NCBI GenBank assembly: GCA_947471745.1 | Contig: CANJKZ010000820.1 | Span: 3,013,501 to 3,077,500, forward strand | DNA: 64,000 nucleotides | Direction of reading: 5' to 3' | Origin: Closterium sp. Naga37s-1 | Lineage: Eukaryota; Streptophyta; Zygnematophyceae; Desmidiales; Closteriaceae | Shown here: positions 22,090-34,499 of the stretch, in pieces | Numbering within the stretch: the first letter of the stretch is position 1 | How the letters are laid out: every line of letters starts with the position of its first letter | Made by a program: the position numbers and the translations under genes | Notes under the pieces: generated by a model | Databases searched by the model: none | What the model saw: only the letters and a program-made list of their open reading frames with translations | What the model was told of the DNA's origin: nothing

Positions 22090-23604
22090 TCAAGAAGTAA
22101 GCAAGTGAGGCCAAGTAGGCACAAGACCTAGCATCGTACAAAAGCGCTGATGATCACAAGGCTGAAGTGCCTTGGTAAAGATATCAGCAGTGTTGGCCTG
22201 AGAGGCCACGTAAGCAAGGCGCAGCTGACCACGCTGCTGCAGCTCACGAGCAAGGAAGTAGCGAAGAGCAATGTGCTTTGTTCTGTGCTCCAGTCTGTGC
22301 TCCCGACACAAGGCCAGCATGGCCTTGTTGTCTACGTACAGAACTGGAGGAGAACGAGGCGGCTCTCCCAGGTCGGTCAGCAGGTAGGTGAGCCAGCGTA
22401 ACTCCTGTGCAGCCATGGCCCCAGCGTAGATCTCGGCCTCACAGCTGGAGCCGAGAACAGAAGACGAGCGGGTAGACCGCCAAAAAACAGAGCCGGAGCC
22501 AAGGCTGAAGGTGTAACCCTGTGACGACCGCTGCGTAGCCAAGTCGTCAGCCCAAGAAGCGTCTGCATGACCAGTGAGGACCACTAAACTCCGCCCTCCA
22601 AGCACGAGCCCCATGCCCGACGTACTGCACAAGTAGCGCAACACCCTCTTCGCAGCAGCCATGTGCTCTGGTCGGTGTCTCCCAGGAGCAACATAGCGTG
22701 CCAAGATGCTAAGAGGGTATGCTAGGTCAAGACGAGTGCAGGTCATCAGGTACATGAGGCAGCCAACAAGCTCTGGGTATGGGCCACTCGGCTCTACGGA
22801 CTCATCCGAAGGCAGAGCTGAGAGCGAGTGACGAGTAGACAGAGGAGTGGCCTGAGGCGAAGAGTACGTGAAGTCGAAGCGCTGAAGGACCTGCTGCACC
22901 ATGTGTGACTGAGTCAGGGTGATGGTGCGGCGTGCTCTGTCCCGGGTGATCTGCAAGCCAAGGTAGCTGCGCAGTTCACCCAGGTCTGTGCACGTGTGTC
23001 TCTTCTGCAGCTCGTACTTCACGTGGGCGAGTCCAGCAGTGTCAGCGGTAGCAAAGACCAAGTCGTCGACGTACACGAGGATGTAGAACGGCGGCAGAGA
23101 GGTGTCGGTGCGTAGAAACAGCGACGGGTCGACAGTAGAAGGAGCAAACCCAAGAGCCGCAAGTGTAGTCCTCAGTGTGTCGTGCCACTCACGGGGCGCC
23201 TGGCGGAGACTGTAGACTGGCCGCCGGAGGCTCCACTGGGTACCAGGAGGAAACGACCCAGTGAAGCCAGGTGGGTGGCGCAGCCAGATCTCCTCGTGTA
23301 GGCTGCCCTGTAGGAAAGCAGTGCTGAAGTCAAGAGAGTGAAGCTCGTAGTCGCGCTGAGCGGCTATGTGCAGTAGCACCCGAAGAGTGGTCATCTTCGG
23401 GGTGGGGGAGAAGGTCTGAAAGTAGTCAACTCCCTGCCGCTGACTGAAGCCTCGAGCCACGTAACGTGCCTTGAAGACAGGCGGAGAACCCGGCGGCCGC
23501 TTCACCCTGAAAATCCACATGCCACTGACGATGTTCGCCCCAGGTGGGGGAACCTCGTCAACGTAGGTGCGTGTGGACTTCCAGGAAGCCATCTCTGCGT
23601 CCAT
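22090..23604 (-). CDS. Copia E reverse transcriptase-RNase H (504 aa, intact)
   Basis: Open from MDAEMASWKSTRTYVDEV to a stop. It covers RT (FKARYVARGFSQRQGVDYF, MTTLRVLLHIAAQRDYELHSLDFSTAFLQG, YVDDLVFA) and RNase H (GHADASWADD, SSCEAEIYAG, YVDNKAMLAL, KHIALRYFLARELQQ). It is the best-preserved RT-RNase H in the window, but upstream frameshifts separate it from gag and integrase. Confidence 0.9.
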   Translation of the reverse strand: MDAEMASWKSTRTYVDEVPPPGANIVSGMWIFRVKRPPGSPPVFKARYVARGFSQRQGVDYFQTFSPTPKMTTLRVLLHIAAQRDYELHSLDFSTAFLQGSLHEEIWLRHPPGFTGSFPPGTQWSLRRPVYSLRQAPREWHDTLRTTLAALGFAPSTVDPSLFLRTDTSLPPFYILVYVDDLVFATADTAGLAHVKYELQKRHTCTDLGELRSYLGLQITRDRARRTITLTQSHMVQQVLQRFDFTYSSPQATPLSTRHSLSALPSDESVEPSGPYPELVGCLMYLMTCTRLDLAYPLSILARYVAPGRHRPEHMAAAKRVLRYLCSTSGMGLVLGGRSLVVLTGHADASWADDLATQRSSQGYTFSLGSGSVFWRSTRSSSVLGSSCEAEIYAGAMAAQELRWLTYLLTDLGEPPRSPPVLYVDNKAMLALCREHRLEHRTKHIALRYFLARELQQRGQLRLAYVASQANTADIFTKALQPCDHQRFCTMLGLVPTWPHLLTS

Positions 23605-26600
23605 GGCTGACTGCCACTGAGAGGAGTAGGGACCCTCTATCGCCTCTGCGTAAGAGCGCGGAGTATGTCTGGTGCATCCGGGTCTCCCTCAGGGGCAATC
23701 AGCATGGACACGAGATGAGGTAAAGCAGCAGCAAAACACTGGAACTCCTCCTGCCTGTCCTCAAGGACGTCCGTGCTAAGAGCACACTCACCCCCGACAG
23801 ACGGAGGACAGACAGACTCAGACTCAGCAACAAGACTAGCAGCGTAGTCTAGACGACAGTGAGCAGCGAAGTCGACAAGCTCAGCAACTAAAGCAGACAC
23901 AGCAGTGGACTCAAAGGAAGGGTCAGTGACAATAGTAGCCAGGAGACGCGTGAAAGTAGGACTAGCAGTACGAAAGGATTCAGACTCCGGGTCAGCAAGG
24001 GCAGGAAGAGAGGACTCAGGAGGAGACGGCAAAGGGACACGCAGTGGGGCAGTGGAAGGACGCAGTGCCATCTGGTGCGTGCCTGGGACCGCAGGAGGAC
24101 GCTGACGCGGAACACGACGACCAGTGCGAGCAGCACAAACAGGCGACGCAGGACGAGACGCATGCTCACGACGCTCAGCAAGACCTCAAGTAGGACCAGT
24201 GTAAGGAGAAGGAGCAGGCAGCGGGGAGGCCAGCTGTAACTGTGACTCGGACTGGACGGGCGGTGGACACTCTAAGGAAGGAGCAGGACCAGAAGAAGGC
24301 TGAAGACCAAGAACCTGCTTAAGGAGCGGAACGAAGTACGGCCGCGGCCGCGCAGCGCCTCCAGAACCAGCAGGGACAGCACCAGCACCCCCAGCGTCAG
24401 CACCAACGCCAGCAGCACCACCAGCTCCAGCAGCACCCCCAGTAGCTCCAGCAGTACCAACTCCAGCACCCCCAGAAGCACCAGCTCCAGCAGCACCCCC
24501 AGCGCCAACACCTCCAGCAGCTCCAGCTCCAACAGAACCACCGGAAGACGCAGCAGCACCAACTCCAGTAGCCCCTCCAGCAGCACCGACGCCAGCAGCA
24601 CCTCCAGGCCCAGCACCAGCAGCACCACCAGGCCCAGCAGCTCCAGTACCGCCGGTACGAGCACCTCCGGGACCCGTGGCTCCAAAACCTCCAGCAGCCG
24701 CAGAACCTCCAGCACCAGTAGCACCACCAGCTCCAGCAGCACGACTCCAGCGGCGAGCAAACCACTCACGTAGCTCCTGGGGAGAGGGTAGCTCCCGCCG
24801 GGATGAAGCACGCGAAGGACCTCCAGGCCCAGCACCACCAGGCTCCACTCGAGCAGGCCCAGCACCCCCAGGCTCTGCACCCCCAGACTCAGCAACCCCA
24901 GGCTCAGCACTGCCAGACTCAGCACCCCAGCACCCCCAGGCCCAGCACCCCCAGGCTCCGCACGCTCAGGCTCAGCCCCCCCAGACCCGGCACCCGCAGG
25001 CTCAGCATCCCCAGCAGCACCAGAATCAACAGCTACCTCGACAGGCTCGACTGCGTCTACGTGGGACACACCTGAGGGGGCAGGACCCTGAGGGGGAGGG
25101 GGTCTACCGGGGGGGGACCTGGCGTGAGGAAGAGCGGCGGGGGGGGGGAGGGGGGCAGCGCGGTAGGGGAAGAGACGGTAGTACGGAATCGACTCGTCAA
25201 ACGTGACGTCCTGGGAGGACAGAACACGGCGCGAGGTGGGGTGGTAAAACTGCCAACAAGGCGCGTCAGGGGGGAAGCCAAGGAAGACGCAGGGAACAGC
25301 ACGAGAGGACAGCTTGTCCGCAGACAAGTCTCGGACGAAAGCCCGAGATCCCCAGACACGGAATGCAGACGCATCACCAACCTTCCCCGTCCACCGCAGA
25401 GTGGGGGAGGTCTCCGGCAAGGAGACCCGGGGCTGTAGGTTGATCTGCTGCACCGCGGACTGAACCGCAAACGGCCGGGAGCAGCCGCATGGATCATGGA
25501 CGTACGAGCGACGTCCATGACCATGCCAATGCAGCGCTCAGCAATCCCATTTTTCTGTGGAGAGGCCGGAAGCGTGAACGTCTGGCGGATGCCCCTTGCA
25601 CGACAGAAGGCTCGCAGAAGGTCGGAGGAAAAATCTCCACCTCTGTCGGAGTGCAGACGCAGAACAGGAAAGTCCGAGCTAAAACTCTCTCTGAGCTGGA
25701 GACGGGCAGCGCGGATCCAGTCGATCAACACCTCAGTGACCTCACCCTTGCGGCGCAAGGGGAAGACTGTGGTGTAACGCGAGTAGTCGTCAACCACCAG
25801 CAGGAAGTAACGCTCGTGACCCTGTCCACGGACGCGGGCTGGGCCCCACACGTCCATGTGGAGAGTCTGCAGCGGAGCCTCTGTCGGAGGAAACTCGGAG
25901 GAGTGAGGAGCGGCACGCTGCCGCCCCTCGACGCAGGGAACGCAGGTAGGGGCAGGCCCCGGGGGAAGGGGAGGGAGGGACCGGGGGAGACCAGAGACAA
26001 GGACACGGGAGGCCATGCCTCGGAGACGAGGCAGGGAGGGGTGACCAAGGCGGTGGTGCCAGAGGAGGGTCTGGTGAGACAGAAGGCGACACGAGCAGGG
26101 GGCAGACTCAAAACCAGACCTGGACGCTGCAGCAAACACCTGACCCGACGCAGCTGCCTGACCAGACGCAGTAACCGAAGGAGACTCAGTAGTCAGTGTG
26201 TACAGGTGAAGGGTGAAGGTGTGTAAGACCGCAGTAGGCGTAGTACCAGAGAGAGCAGACTCACCAGCACCTGGAGCAGTAGACTCACGAGCACCTAGAG
26301 CAGCAGCCTCACCAGCACCTAGAGCAGCAGCCTCACCAGTACCTAGAGCAGCAGACTGGATACCGGGGTCAGGCGGCACACCCAGGTAACAGGCACCCTC
26401 AGCACTAGTAGGCAATGCATACATGGCAGTGAGGATAGCATCATAGTCAAGAGCATAGATATCTACCCTCTGCCTAAGCAGCTCCACCCAGCCGGGGAGC
26501 TCAGCCGCGTCGCCAAACTCTGTACGCCAGGCGTCGCTCAGACGGGCAAAGCAGCGGGACTCTGTGTGACCAAACGTCCCGCAAGGCTGACCAGTCCCAG

Positions 26601-27009
26601 CACCAGTGCGAATGACGTACGAGCAGCGAGCAGTACCCCGTGGCCCTCCACCCTGAGCGTACCACTCACGAAGCTGCTGGGGCGAAAGGACCGCGCGCAG
26701 ACGATGCTGTAGCTGCACCTGGCCACTACAAGAAGCTCCCGAACTACTCACTCCAGGACGACTCCCATTACGGCCACCCCGACAACCCCAACTAGCGTAC
26801 CACTCACGAAGCTGCTGGGGCGTGAGGAACTCACGCGGACGTCGCTGGAGCTGCATCTGGCCACCGCCAGGAGCAGCAGTAGCAGTAGTAGCCGCAGTAG
26901 CAGCAGTAGCAGCAGTAGCAGCGCGGCCACCCCTACAACCCCAACTAGCGTACCACTCACGAAGCTGTTGGGGCGTGAGGGACTCACGTGGACGGCGCTG
27001 GAGCTGCAT
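23605..27009 (-). pseudogene. Copia E gag-integrase-linker with protease deletion
   Basis: The frame begins at 27009 with MQLQRRPRESLTPQQLREWY and contains three LREWY motifs, the Cys/His knuckle, GAG_pre-integrase and the integrase core. The whole protease region is missing. HTFTL, which in the other copies precedes DSGAS, is joined directly to LYTLTT, in frame. A small deletion after MIHAAAP shifts the integrase frame. Further shifts in the linker (near 24800), a stop near 24183 and a 4-bp deletion near 23660 break the rest. Confidence 0.85.
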
Positions 27010-27159
27010 CTGGCCACACCAGGAGCAGCAGTAGCAGTAGAAAGAGCAGTAGCAGCAAGAGCAGCAGTAACCGCAGTACGGGCAGGGCAGTGCTCACCAG
27101 TGGCGAGAAGGGCAGGCGACGGTGGCAACGGCGAGGCCGCTACCACTGCAGGGCGAGGG

Positions 27160-27830
27160 CTCCGCGGCAGCTGCAGGGGCGGCTGCTCCAGGGGCGGCTG
27201 CTCCAGGGGCGGCTGCTCCAGGGGCCAGGGGCGGCTGCTCCAGGGGCCAGGGGCGGCTGCTGCAGGGGCGGCTGCTCCAGGGGCCAGGGGCGGCTGCAGA
27301 GGTCCAGGGGCGGCTGCTGCAGGGGCAGCTGCTGCAGGGGCGGTTGCTGCAGGGGCGGCTGCTCCAGGGGCCAGGGGCGGCTGCTGCAGGGGCGGCTGCC
27401 CCAGGGGCCAGGGGCGGCTGCTGCAGGGGCGGCTGCTCCAGTGGCCAGGGGCGGCTGCTGCAGGGGCGGCTGCTCCAGGGGCCAGGGGCGGCTGCTCCAG
27501 GGGCCACGGGCGGCTGCAAAGGTCCAGGGGCGGCTGCTGCAGGGGTAGCTGCTGCAGGGGCGGTTGCTGCAGGGGCGGCTGCTCCAGGGGCCAGGGGCGG
27601 CTGCTGCAGGGGCGGCTGCTGCAGGGGCGGCTGCCCCAGGGGCCAGGGGCGGCTGCTGCAGGGGCGGGGCGGCTGCTGCAGGGGCGGCTGCTCCAGGGGC
27701 TAGGGGCGGCTGCAGAGGTCCAGGGGCGGCTGCTGCAGGGGCAGCTGCTGCAGGGGCGGCTGCTGCAGGGGCGGCTGCTGCAAGGGCGGCTGCTCCAGGG
27801 GCCAGGGGCTGCTGCTGCAGGTCAGGCGCG
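27160..27830 (-). repeat. Copia E leader array of GGGGCGGCTGC-type repeats
   Basis: This is a degenerate tandem array of short units (CAGGGGCGGCTGCTCC and CAGGGGCGGCTGCTGC variants) in the untranslated leader. All frames are open because of composition; I do not call a gene. Confidence 0.8.
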
Positions 27831-28135
27831 GGTTAGGGCAGGGCGCCGCGGCAGGCAGGGGCGACGCCGCGCGCGTCCCGCAGGGGCGTCGCGACGAGCG
27901 GGGGGCGACGCCCGGGTCCCGTTGGGGCGTCGCGACGCGCAGGAGCCGCGCCTCGCGGGTCCCGCAGGGGCGTCGCGACGCGCAGGAGCCGCGCCTCGCG
28001 GGTCCCGCAGGGGCGTCGCGACGAGGCGGGGGCGACGCGCGGGTCCCGCTGAGGCGTTGCGACAAGGCAGGGGCGACATCCGGGTGGCGACGGGGCGGGG
28101 CCGCAACTGGCGACGGGGCGGGGCCGCTACGGGCA

Positions 28136-28500
28136 ACGGGGCGGGGCCGCGAAGGGGCCGCGAAGGGGCCGCTAAGGGGCCGCGAAGGGGCCGCTAAGGG
28201 GCCGCGAAGGGGCCGCGAAGGGGCCGCTAAGGGGGCCGCGAAGGGGCCGCTAAGGGGGGCCGCGAAGGGGCCGCGAAGGGGCCGTAAAGGGGGCCGCGAA
28301 GGGGCCGCTAAGGGGCCGCGAAGGGGCCGCTAAGGGGCCGCAAAGGGGCCGCGAAGGGGCCGCTAAGGGGCCGCGAAGGGGCCGCGAAGGGGCCGCTAAG
28401 GGGCCTCAAAGGGGCCGCTAAAGGGGCCGTGAAGGGGCCACTAAAAGGGGGGCCGCGAAGGGGCCGCTAAGGGGCCGTTAAGGGGCAGGCCACTAAGGGG
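28136..28500 (-). repeat. Copia E leader array of GAAGGGGCCGC/TAAGGGGCCGC repeats
   Basis: About 30 tandem 11-12-bp units between the primer-binding site and the GGCTGC array. They alternate between GCGAAGGGGCC and GCTAAGGGGCC. Confidence 0.85.
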
Positions 28501-28612
28501 CTGCGAAATTTTAGGGCAGGACGCGAAGCGCGCTTAGGGCAGGCTAAAAAAAGTTTTCCGAAGGTGGGCCCTAGGAAGAAACGGTCCCACTAGGGAACCC
28601 GCTCTGATACCA

Positions 28613-28735
28613 TGTGAAGAATGAGGAATGGTTGACTAGGAAACATGTGGGTACAAGTAGGAAACCTAGAAGTGTTGTACCCTATAGTGTCTACCCCACT
28701 ATAGCCTAGATAGACTATAGCATATGAGTTTGACA
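28613..28735 (-). repeat. 5' LTR of copia E
   Basis: 123 bp; on the minus strand it reads TGTCAAACTC...TTCACA. Its partner is 21768-21890. Confidence 0.95.
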
Positions 28736-28934
28736 CAAGGGGTCACAAGACCAGTCAAGAGAAGCAAAGCAAGCTCAGGGTGGATCACAACGTCACCACA
28801 CACATTGAGCACAAGCAAAGGGCCACAAGGCCAGTTCACATGCAGAGGTATATATGCAACAACAACAGCACAGTGATCTCTACCTAGCAGAGCAAGCATG
28901 CAGGTACATATATAGATCACAGTACAAGCAAAGT

Positions 28935-31900
28935 CTACAGCAAGTGAGGAAACGTGGGCACAAGACCTAACAAAGTACAAAAACGCTGATGATTACCAGA
29001 CGGAAATGCCTTGGTGAATATATCAGCAGTGTTGGCCCGAGTGGCCACGTGAGCAAGACGAAGCTGACTACGCTGCTGCAACTCTCGAGCGAGGAAGTAA
29101 CGCAGAGCGATGTGCTTCATTCTGTGCTCCAGTCTGTGCTCCTGACACAAGGCAATGAAGGCCTTGTTGTCTACGTACAGCACTGGAGGAGAACGAGGCC
29201 GCTCTCCTAGGTCGGTCAGCAGGTAGGTGAGCCAGCGTAGCTCCTATGCAGCCATGGCTGTGGCGTAGATCTCAGCCTCACAACCGGAGCCGAGAACAGA
29301 GGACGAGCGTGTAGACCGCCAAGAAACAGAGCCAGAGCCAAGGCTGAAGGTGTAACCCTTTGACGACCGCTGCGTAGCCAGGTCGTCAACCCAAGAAGAG
29401 TCCGAGTGCCCAGTGAGGACAACTAGGCTCCGCCCTCCAAGCACGAGCCCCATGCCCGATGTACTACACAAGTAGCGCAGTACCCTCTTAGCAGCATCCA
29501 TGTGCACCTTTCGGTGCCTACCAGGAGCCACGTAGTGAGCCAGAAGGCCAAGAGGGTACGCAAGGTCAGGACGAGTGCAGGTCATCAGGTACATGAGGCA
29601 GCCCACTAGCTCTGGGTAAGGACCACTCGGCTCTACGGACTCGTCCGAAGGTGGAGCTCAGAGCGAGTGACCTGTAGCCAGAGGAGTGGCATGTACCGAG
29701 GACCAGGTGAAGCCGAAGCACTGAAGGACCTACTGCACCATGTGTGACTGAGTCAGTGTGATGGTGCGGCGTGCTCTGTCCCGGGTGATCTGCAAGCCAA
29801 GGTAACTGCGCAGCTCACCCAGGTCTATGCGCGTGTGTCTCTTCTGCAGCTCCGACTTCACCAGGGCGAGAGCCTCAGTGTCAGCAGTGGCAAAGACCAA
29901 GTCATCGACGTATACGAGGATGTAGAACGGCGGCAGTGAAGTGTCGGTGCGCAGAAACAGCGACGGGTCAACAGTCGACGGAGCAAACCCAAGAGCAGCA
30001 AGTGTCGTCCTCAGTATGTCGTGCCACTCACGTGGCGCCTGGCGGAGACCGTAGACCGGCCGCCGGAGGCTCCACTGGGTACCAGGAGGTAACGACCCAG
30101 TGAAGCCAGGAGGGCGGCGCAGCCAGATCTCCTCGTGCAGGCTGCCCTGTAAGAAAGCTGTGCTGAAGTCAAGAGAGTGAAGCTCGTAGTGACGCTGAGC
30201 GGCAATGTGCAGCAGCACCCGAAGAGTGGTCATCTTCGGGGTCGGGGAGAAGGTCTGGAAGAAGTCAACTCCCTCTCGCTGGCTGAAACCTCGAGCAACG
30301 TAACGAGCCTTGAAGACAGGCGGAGAACCTGGCGGCCGCTTCACCCTGAAAATCCACATGCCATCGACGATGTTCGCCCGAGGAGGGGGAACCTCGTCAA
30401 CGTAAGTGCTTGTGGACTTCCAGGATGCCATCTCTGCGTCCATGGCTGTCTGCCACTGAGAGGAGTACTCACCCGCGATCGCCTCAGCGTAAGAGCGCGG
30501 GGTCGGGATGCTTGGAGCATCCGGGTCTCCCTCAGGGCCAAGCAGCATGGACACGAGATGAGGCGCAGCGGCTGCAAGACACTCAAGGTCCTCCTGCCTG
30601 TCCTCAAGGACGTTCGTGCCAAGAACACACTCACCCCTGACGGACGGAGGACAGACAGACTCAGACTCAGCAACAAGACTAGCGGCGTAGTCTAGACGAC
30701 AGGCAGCAGCAAAGTCAACAAGCTGAGCGACTAAGGCATACGCAGCAGCAGACTCAAACGACGGGTCAGTGATAACTGTGGCTAGCAGACGCGTGACAGT
30801 AGGGTGAGTAGCACGAGCGCGGTCAGACTCAGGGTCAGCAACGACAGGCAGAGAAGACTCAGGAGGAGACGGCAGGGGAACACGCTGCGGAGCAGAGGAA
30901 GGACGCAGGGCCATGAGGTGTGTGCCAGGGACAGCCGGCGGACGCTCACGAGGAACACGACGACCAGTGCGCACAGTGCGAACAGGCGAGACAGGACGAG
31001 ACGCAGGCTCACGACGCTCAGCAAGACTGCCTGTTAGCTCAGTGTAAGGAGAAGGAGCAGGCAGCGGTGAGCCAGGCTGTAACGGAAGACCAGTAGAAGT
31101 CGGGAGGCTAAGAACCTGGCGAAGCACGGAGCCAGGCGGTGGTAGAGACGATGGTGATGGCGGAGCGAAGAACAGTCGCGGCGGCGCAGCGCCACGAGCA
31201 CCAGCAGCTCCAGCACCTCCTGCAGCTCCAGAACCTCCAGCGCCAGCACCCGCAGCAGCTCCAGAACCTCCAGCTCCGGCGCCACCAGCACCAGCACCTC
31301 CAACAGCTCCAGAACCTCCAGCTCCAGCGCCACCCAGCGCTAGCACCTCCAACAGCTCCAGAACCTCCAGCGCCAGCACCCACAGCAGCTCCAGAACCTC
31401 CAGCTCCAGCGCCACCAACGCCAACACCTCCAACAGCTCTAGAACCTCCAGCGCTAGCACCCGCAGCAGCTCCAGAACCTCCAGCTCCAGCGCCACCAGC
31501 AGTAGTACCCCCAGAACCGGCACCTTTAGCTCCAGGGCCTCCAACCTCAGAGTCGACAGCAGCACCTCCAGGTCCAGCAGGACCTCCAGTCCTAGCAGCT
31601 CCAGTACCTCTAGTACGAGCACCTCCAGGAACTCCAGTAGAAACAACTCCAGTAGCAGAGGCACCAGCTCCAGTGCCTCCTGCAGAAGGGCCCCTAGCTC
31701 CAGCAGCGCGACCCTGTCGGCTAACGTACCACTCACGCAGCTGATGTGGGGAGAGAGGGACAGTGCCGGCTCCAGTGCCTCCAACACCAGCGCCTCCCGC
31801 AGCAGGGCCCCCAGCTCCAGCAGCTCGACCCTGACGGCCAACGTACCACTCACGCAGCTGCTGTGGGGAGAGAGGGAGGTGACGACGAGAGTGCAGCGGC

Positions 31901-34313
31901 AAGGCACCAGCAGAGCGACTACGGAGACGGCCGCTCCAGGGAGACTGCTCACCAGACCGCAGCGCCCCCAGGTGCAGCACCCCCAGTCTCAGCACCCCCA
32001 GACTCCTCACGCCCAGGCTCAGCACCTCCAGGCTCCGCACCCCCAGGACCAGCACCCCCAGGCTCCGCACCCCCAGGCTCAGCACCCCCAGAAGCAGCAC
32101 CCCGAGAAGGACCACCCTCAGCAGGACCTGAGTCACCAGTGACCTCAACCGGCGCAGTCAAGGGAGGAGGGTCTACCTGAGACACACCTGAAGGAGCAGG
32201 ACTGGGAGCGGGGAGGGGGGCTACCTGGGGAGCACTTGGTGCGAGGAAGAGCGGCGGGGGGGGGGAGAGGGGCTGTGCGATAGGGGAAGAGACGGTAAAA
32301 GGGAACCGACTTGTTGAACGTGACGTCCTGAGAGGGGAAGACACAGCGCGAGGTGGGGTGGTAAAACTGCCCACCAAGCGCGTCAGGGACAAAGCCAAGG
32401 AAGACACAGGGAACAGCGCGGGAGGAGAGCTTGTCCGCGGTGGTATCGCGGACAAAGGCACGAGAACCCCAGACCCGGAACACGGACGCATCACCAACCT
32501 CCCCCGTACACCGCAGTGTGGGCGAGGTCTCCGGCAAGGAGACATAGGGCCAGAGGTTGAGTTGATGCGCGGCGTAGCAGACCGCAAACGGCCACAGAAA
32601 ATGGGGGGCAGCCGCATGGACCATGGAGGTACGAGCGACCTCCATGACCAAGCCAATGCGGCGCTCAGCAACCCCATTCTGCTGCGGAGAGGCCGGAAGC
32701 GTGAATGTATGGCGAATGCCCTCCCCACGACAAAAGCCCTGTAGAAGGTCGGAGGAAAACTCCCCACCTCTGTCAGAGTGCAGACGCAGGACGGAAAACT
32801 CCGTCCCGAACCACTCGCGGAGCTGGAGACGGGCAGCGCGGATCCAAGGGATCAAAACATCAGGGACCTCACCCTTGGTGCGCAAGGGGAAGACCGTGGT
32901 GTAACGCGAGTAGTCGTCAACAACCAGCAGGAAGTACCGTTCGCGGTCCTACCCACTGACGCGGGCTGGGCCCCACACGTCCATGTGCAGGGTCTGCAGG
33001 GGAGCAGTCGTCGGGGGAAACGAGGAGGAGTGAGGAGCGGCGCTCTGCCCCCCCTCGACACAGGGAAGACAGGGAGGAGCAGGCGAGGGAGGGAGGGGAG
33101 GGAGAACCCTGGGAAGACCAGAGACAAGGACACGGTGGTGCATGCCACGAAGGCGCTGCACCGAGGGGTGACCAAGACGGTGGTGCCAAAGGAGGGTCTG
33201 GTGCGACAAAGCGCGACACGAGCAAGGGGCTGCTAGCTGACCTGACGCAGACGCGGACGCAGCGAACTGAGGGGGCACAGTAGTCAGTGTGTACAGACTC
33301 GAGCCAGGCGCACGGGTAAACTTGGCCAGGTGCCGGTCCATCCGGGAGCACGTACAGTGGGTCACGCGCTGACCTCTAGGAGTGAACTGGTCAACCAACT
33401 GGTCCTGGAGGTCAGCACCACTCACCAAGTTCGTAGAGAAAGAGGGGAGATGAAGACCTGACAGGGAGCCAGACGGGACCGCCGGACACGGCAGGACCGT
33501 GGAGGAGTAAGCAAGGACTGGACCCCCAGAGGGGTCTGCCAGGGAGACTGCAACCGGCCGACTGAGCGGCGTGAGGGTGGTGCTGTCGCGAAAGAAGGAG
33601 TGGGAAGCACCTGAGTCAAGTGTGAAGGTGTACAAGGCCTCAGCAGTCGCAGTACCAGAGAGAGCAGACTCACCAGTACCTGGAGCAGCAGCCTCACCAG
33701 CACCTAGAGCAGGAGACGCACTAGAACCTAGAGCAGCAGCCTCACCAGCACCTAGTGCAGGAGACGCACTAGCACCTAGAGCAGCAGCCTCACCAGTACC
33801 TAGAGCAGCAGGCTCTATACCTGGGTCAGGCGGTACGCACAGGTAACAGGCACCGTCAGCACTAGTAGGCAATGCATACATAGCAGTGAGAATAGCATCA
33901 TAGTCAAGAGCAAAGATATCTACCCTCTGCCTAAGCAGCTCCAGCCAGGTGGGGAGCTCAGCCTCGTCGCCAAACTCGGTACGCCAGGCGTCGCTCAGAC
34001 GGGCGAAGCAGCGGGACTATGTGTGACCAAGCGTCCCGCAAGCCTGACCAGCCCGATCACCTGTGCGAACGACGTACGGGCAGCGAACGGTACTCCGAGA
34101 CCCTCTACTATGAGCGTACCACTCGTGAAGCTGCTGGGACGTAAGTGTCTCGCGAGGACGCCGCTGCAGCTGCAGCTGGCCACTGCCAGACGCTCCCAAC
34201 TGACCAGCTCCAGGGCGACAGCTACGACGGCTACCGCCACAACCCCAACTAGCGTACCACTCACGAAGCTGCTGGGGCGGGAGAGACTCGCGTGGACGTC
34301 GCTGGAGCTGCAT
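28935..34313 (-). pseudogene. Copia D gag-pol remnant
   Basis: Gag starts at 34313 with two LREWY/LHEWY motifs and the Cys/His knuckle. It is broken by TAG inside the knuckle (near 34018). Protease DSGASHSFFRD and GAG_pre-integrase follow in 33881-32949, which ends in TAG before the integrase core. The integrase core (HSDRGGEF, QQNGVAERR) is in 32885-32145. The linker and RT (YVDDLVFA) are in 31952-29730, ending in a frameshift near the MVQ segment. RNase H is in 29606-28935 with a further stop (MAA then ELRW). Multiple lesions fit the older LTRs. Confidence 0.87.
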
Positions 34314-34499
34314 CTGGCCACCGCCAGTAGCAGCAGTAGCAAAATTAGCAGCAGTAGCAGCAGCAGCAGCCTAGCAGCAGTAACAGAAGTAGCAGCAGTA
34401 GCAGCGCGGGCAGGGCAGGTGCGGCAGGCGGGTAGGCAGATGACGCAGCAGCGCGCGAACACGGTAGGTGCTCACCAGTGGCGGGAAAGGCAGGCGCTC

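Larger units (their letters stand above)
21768..28735 (-). mobile_element. Ty1/copia retrotransposon E (6,968 bp), nested in D
   Basis: LTRs of 123 bp lie at 21768-21890 and 28613-28735 with only two differences. CAAGG flanks both ends (21763-21767 and 28736-28740). TGGTATCAGAGC, a perfect copia primer site, abuts the 5' LTR (28601-28612, minus strand). The host sequence is the polypurine region just inside the 3' LTR of D. The lower LTR divergence agrees with E being younger than D. Confidence 0.96.

Noticed and set aside
26968..28197. Plus-strand Gly/Ala/Arg ORF of 409 codons opposite copia E
   Set aside because: Shadow of the GGGGCGGCTGC leader array in the antisense direction.
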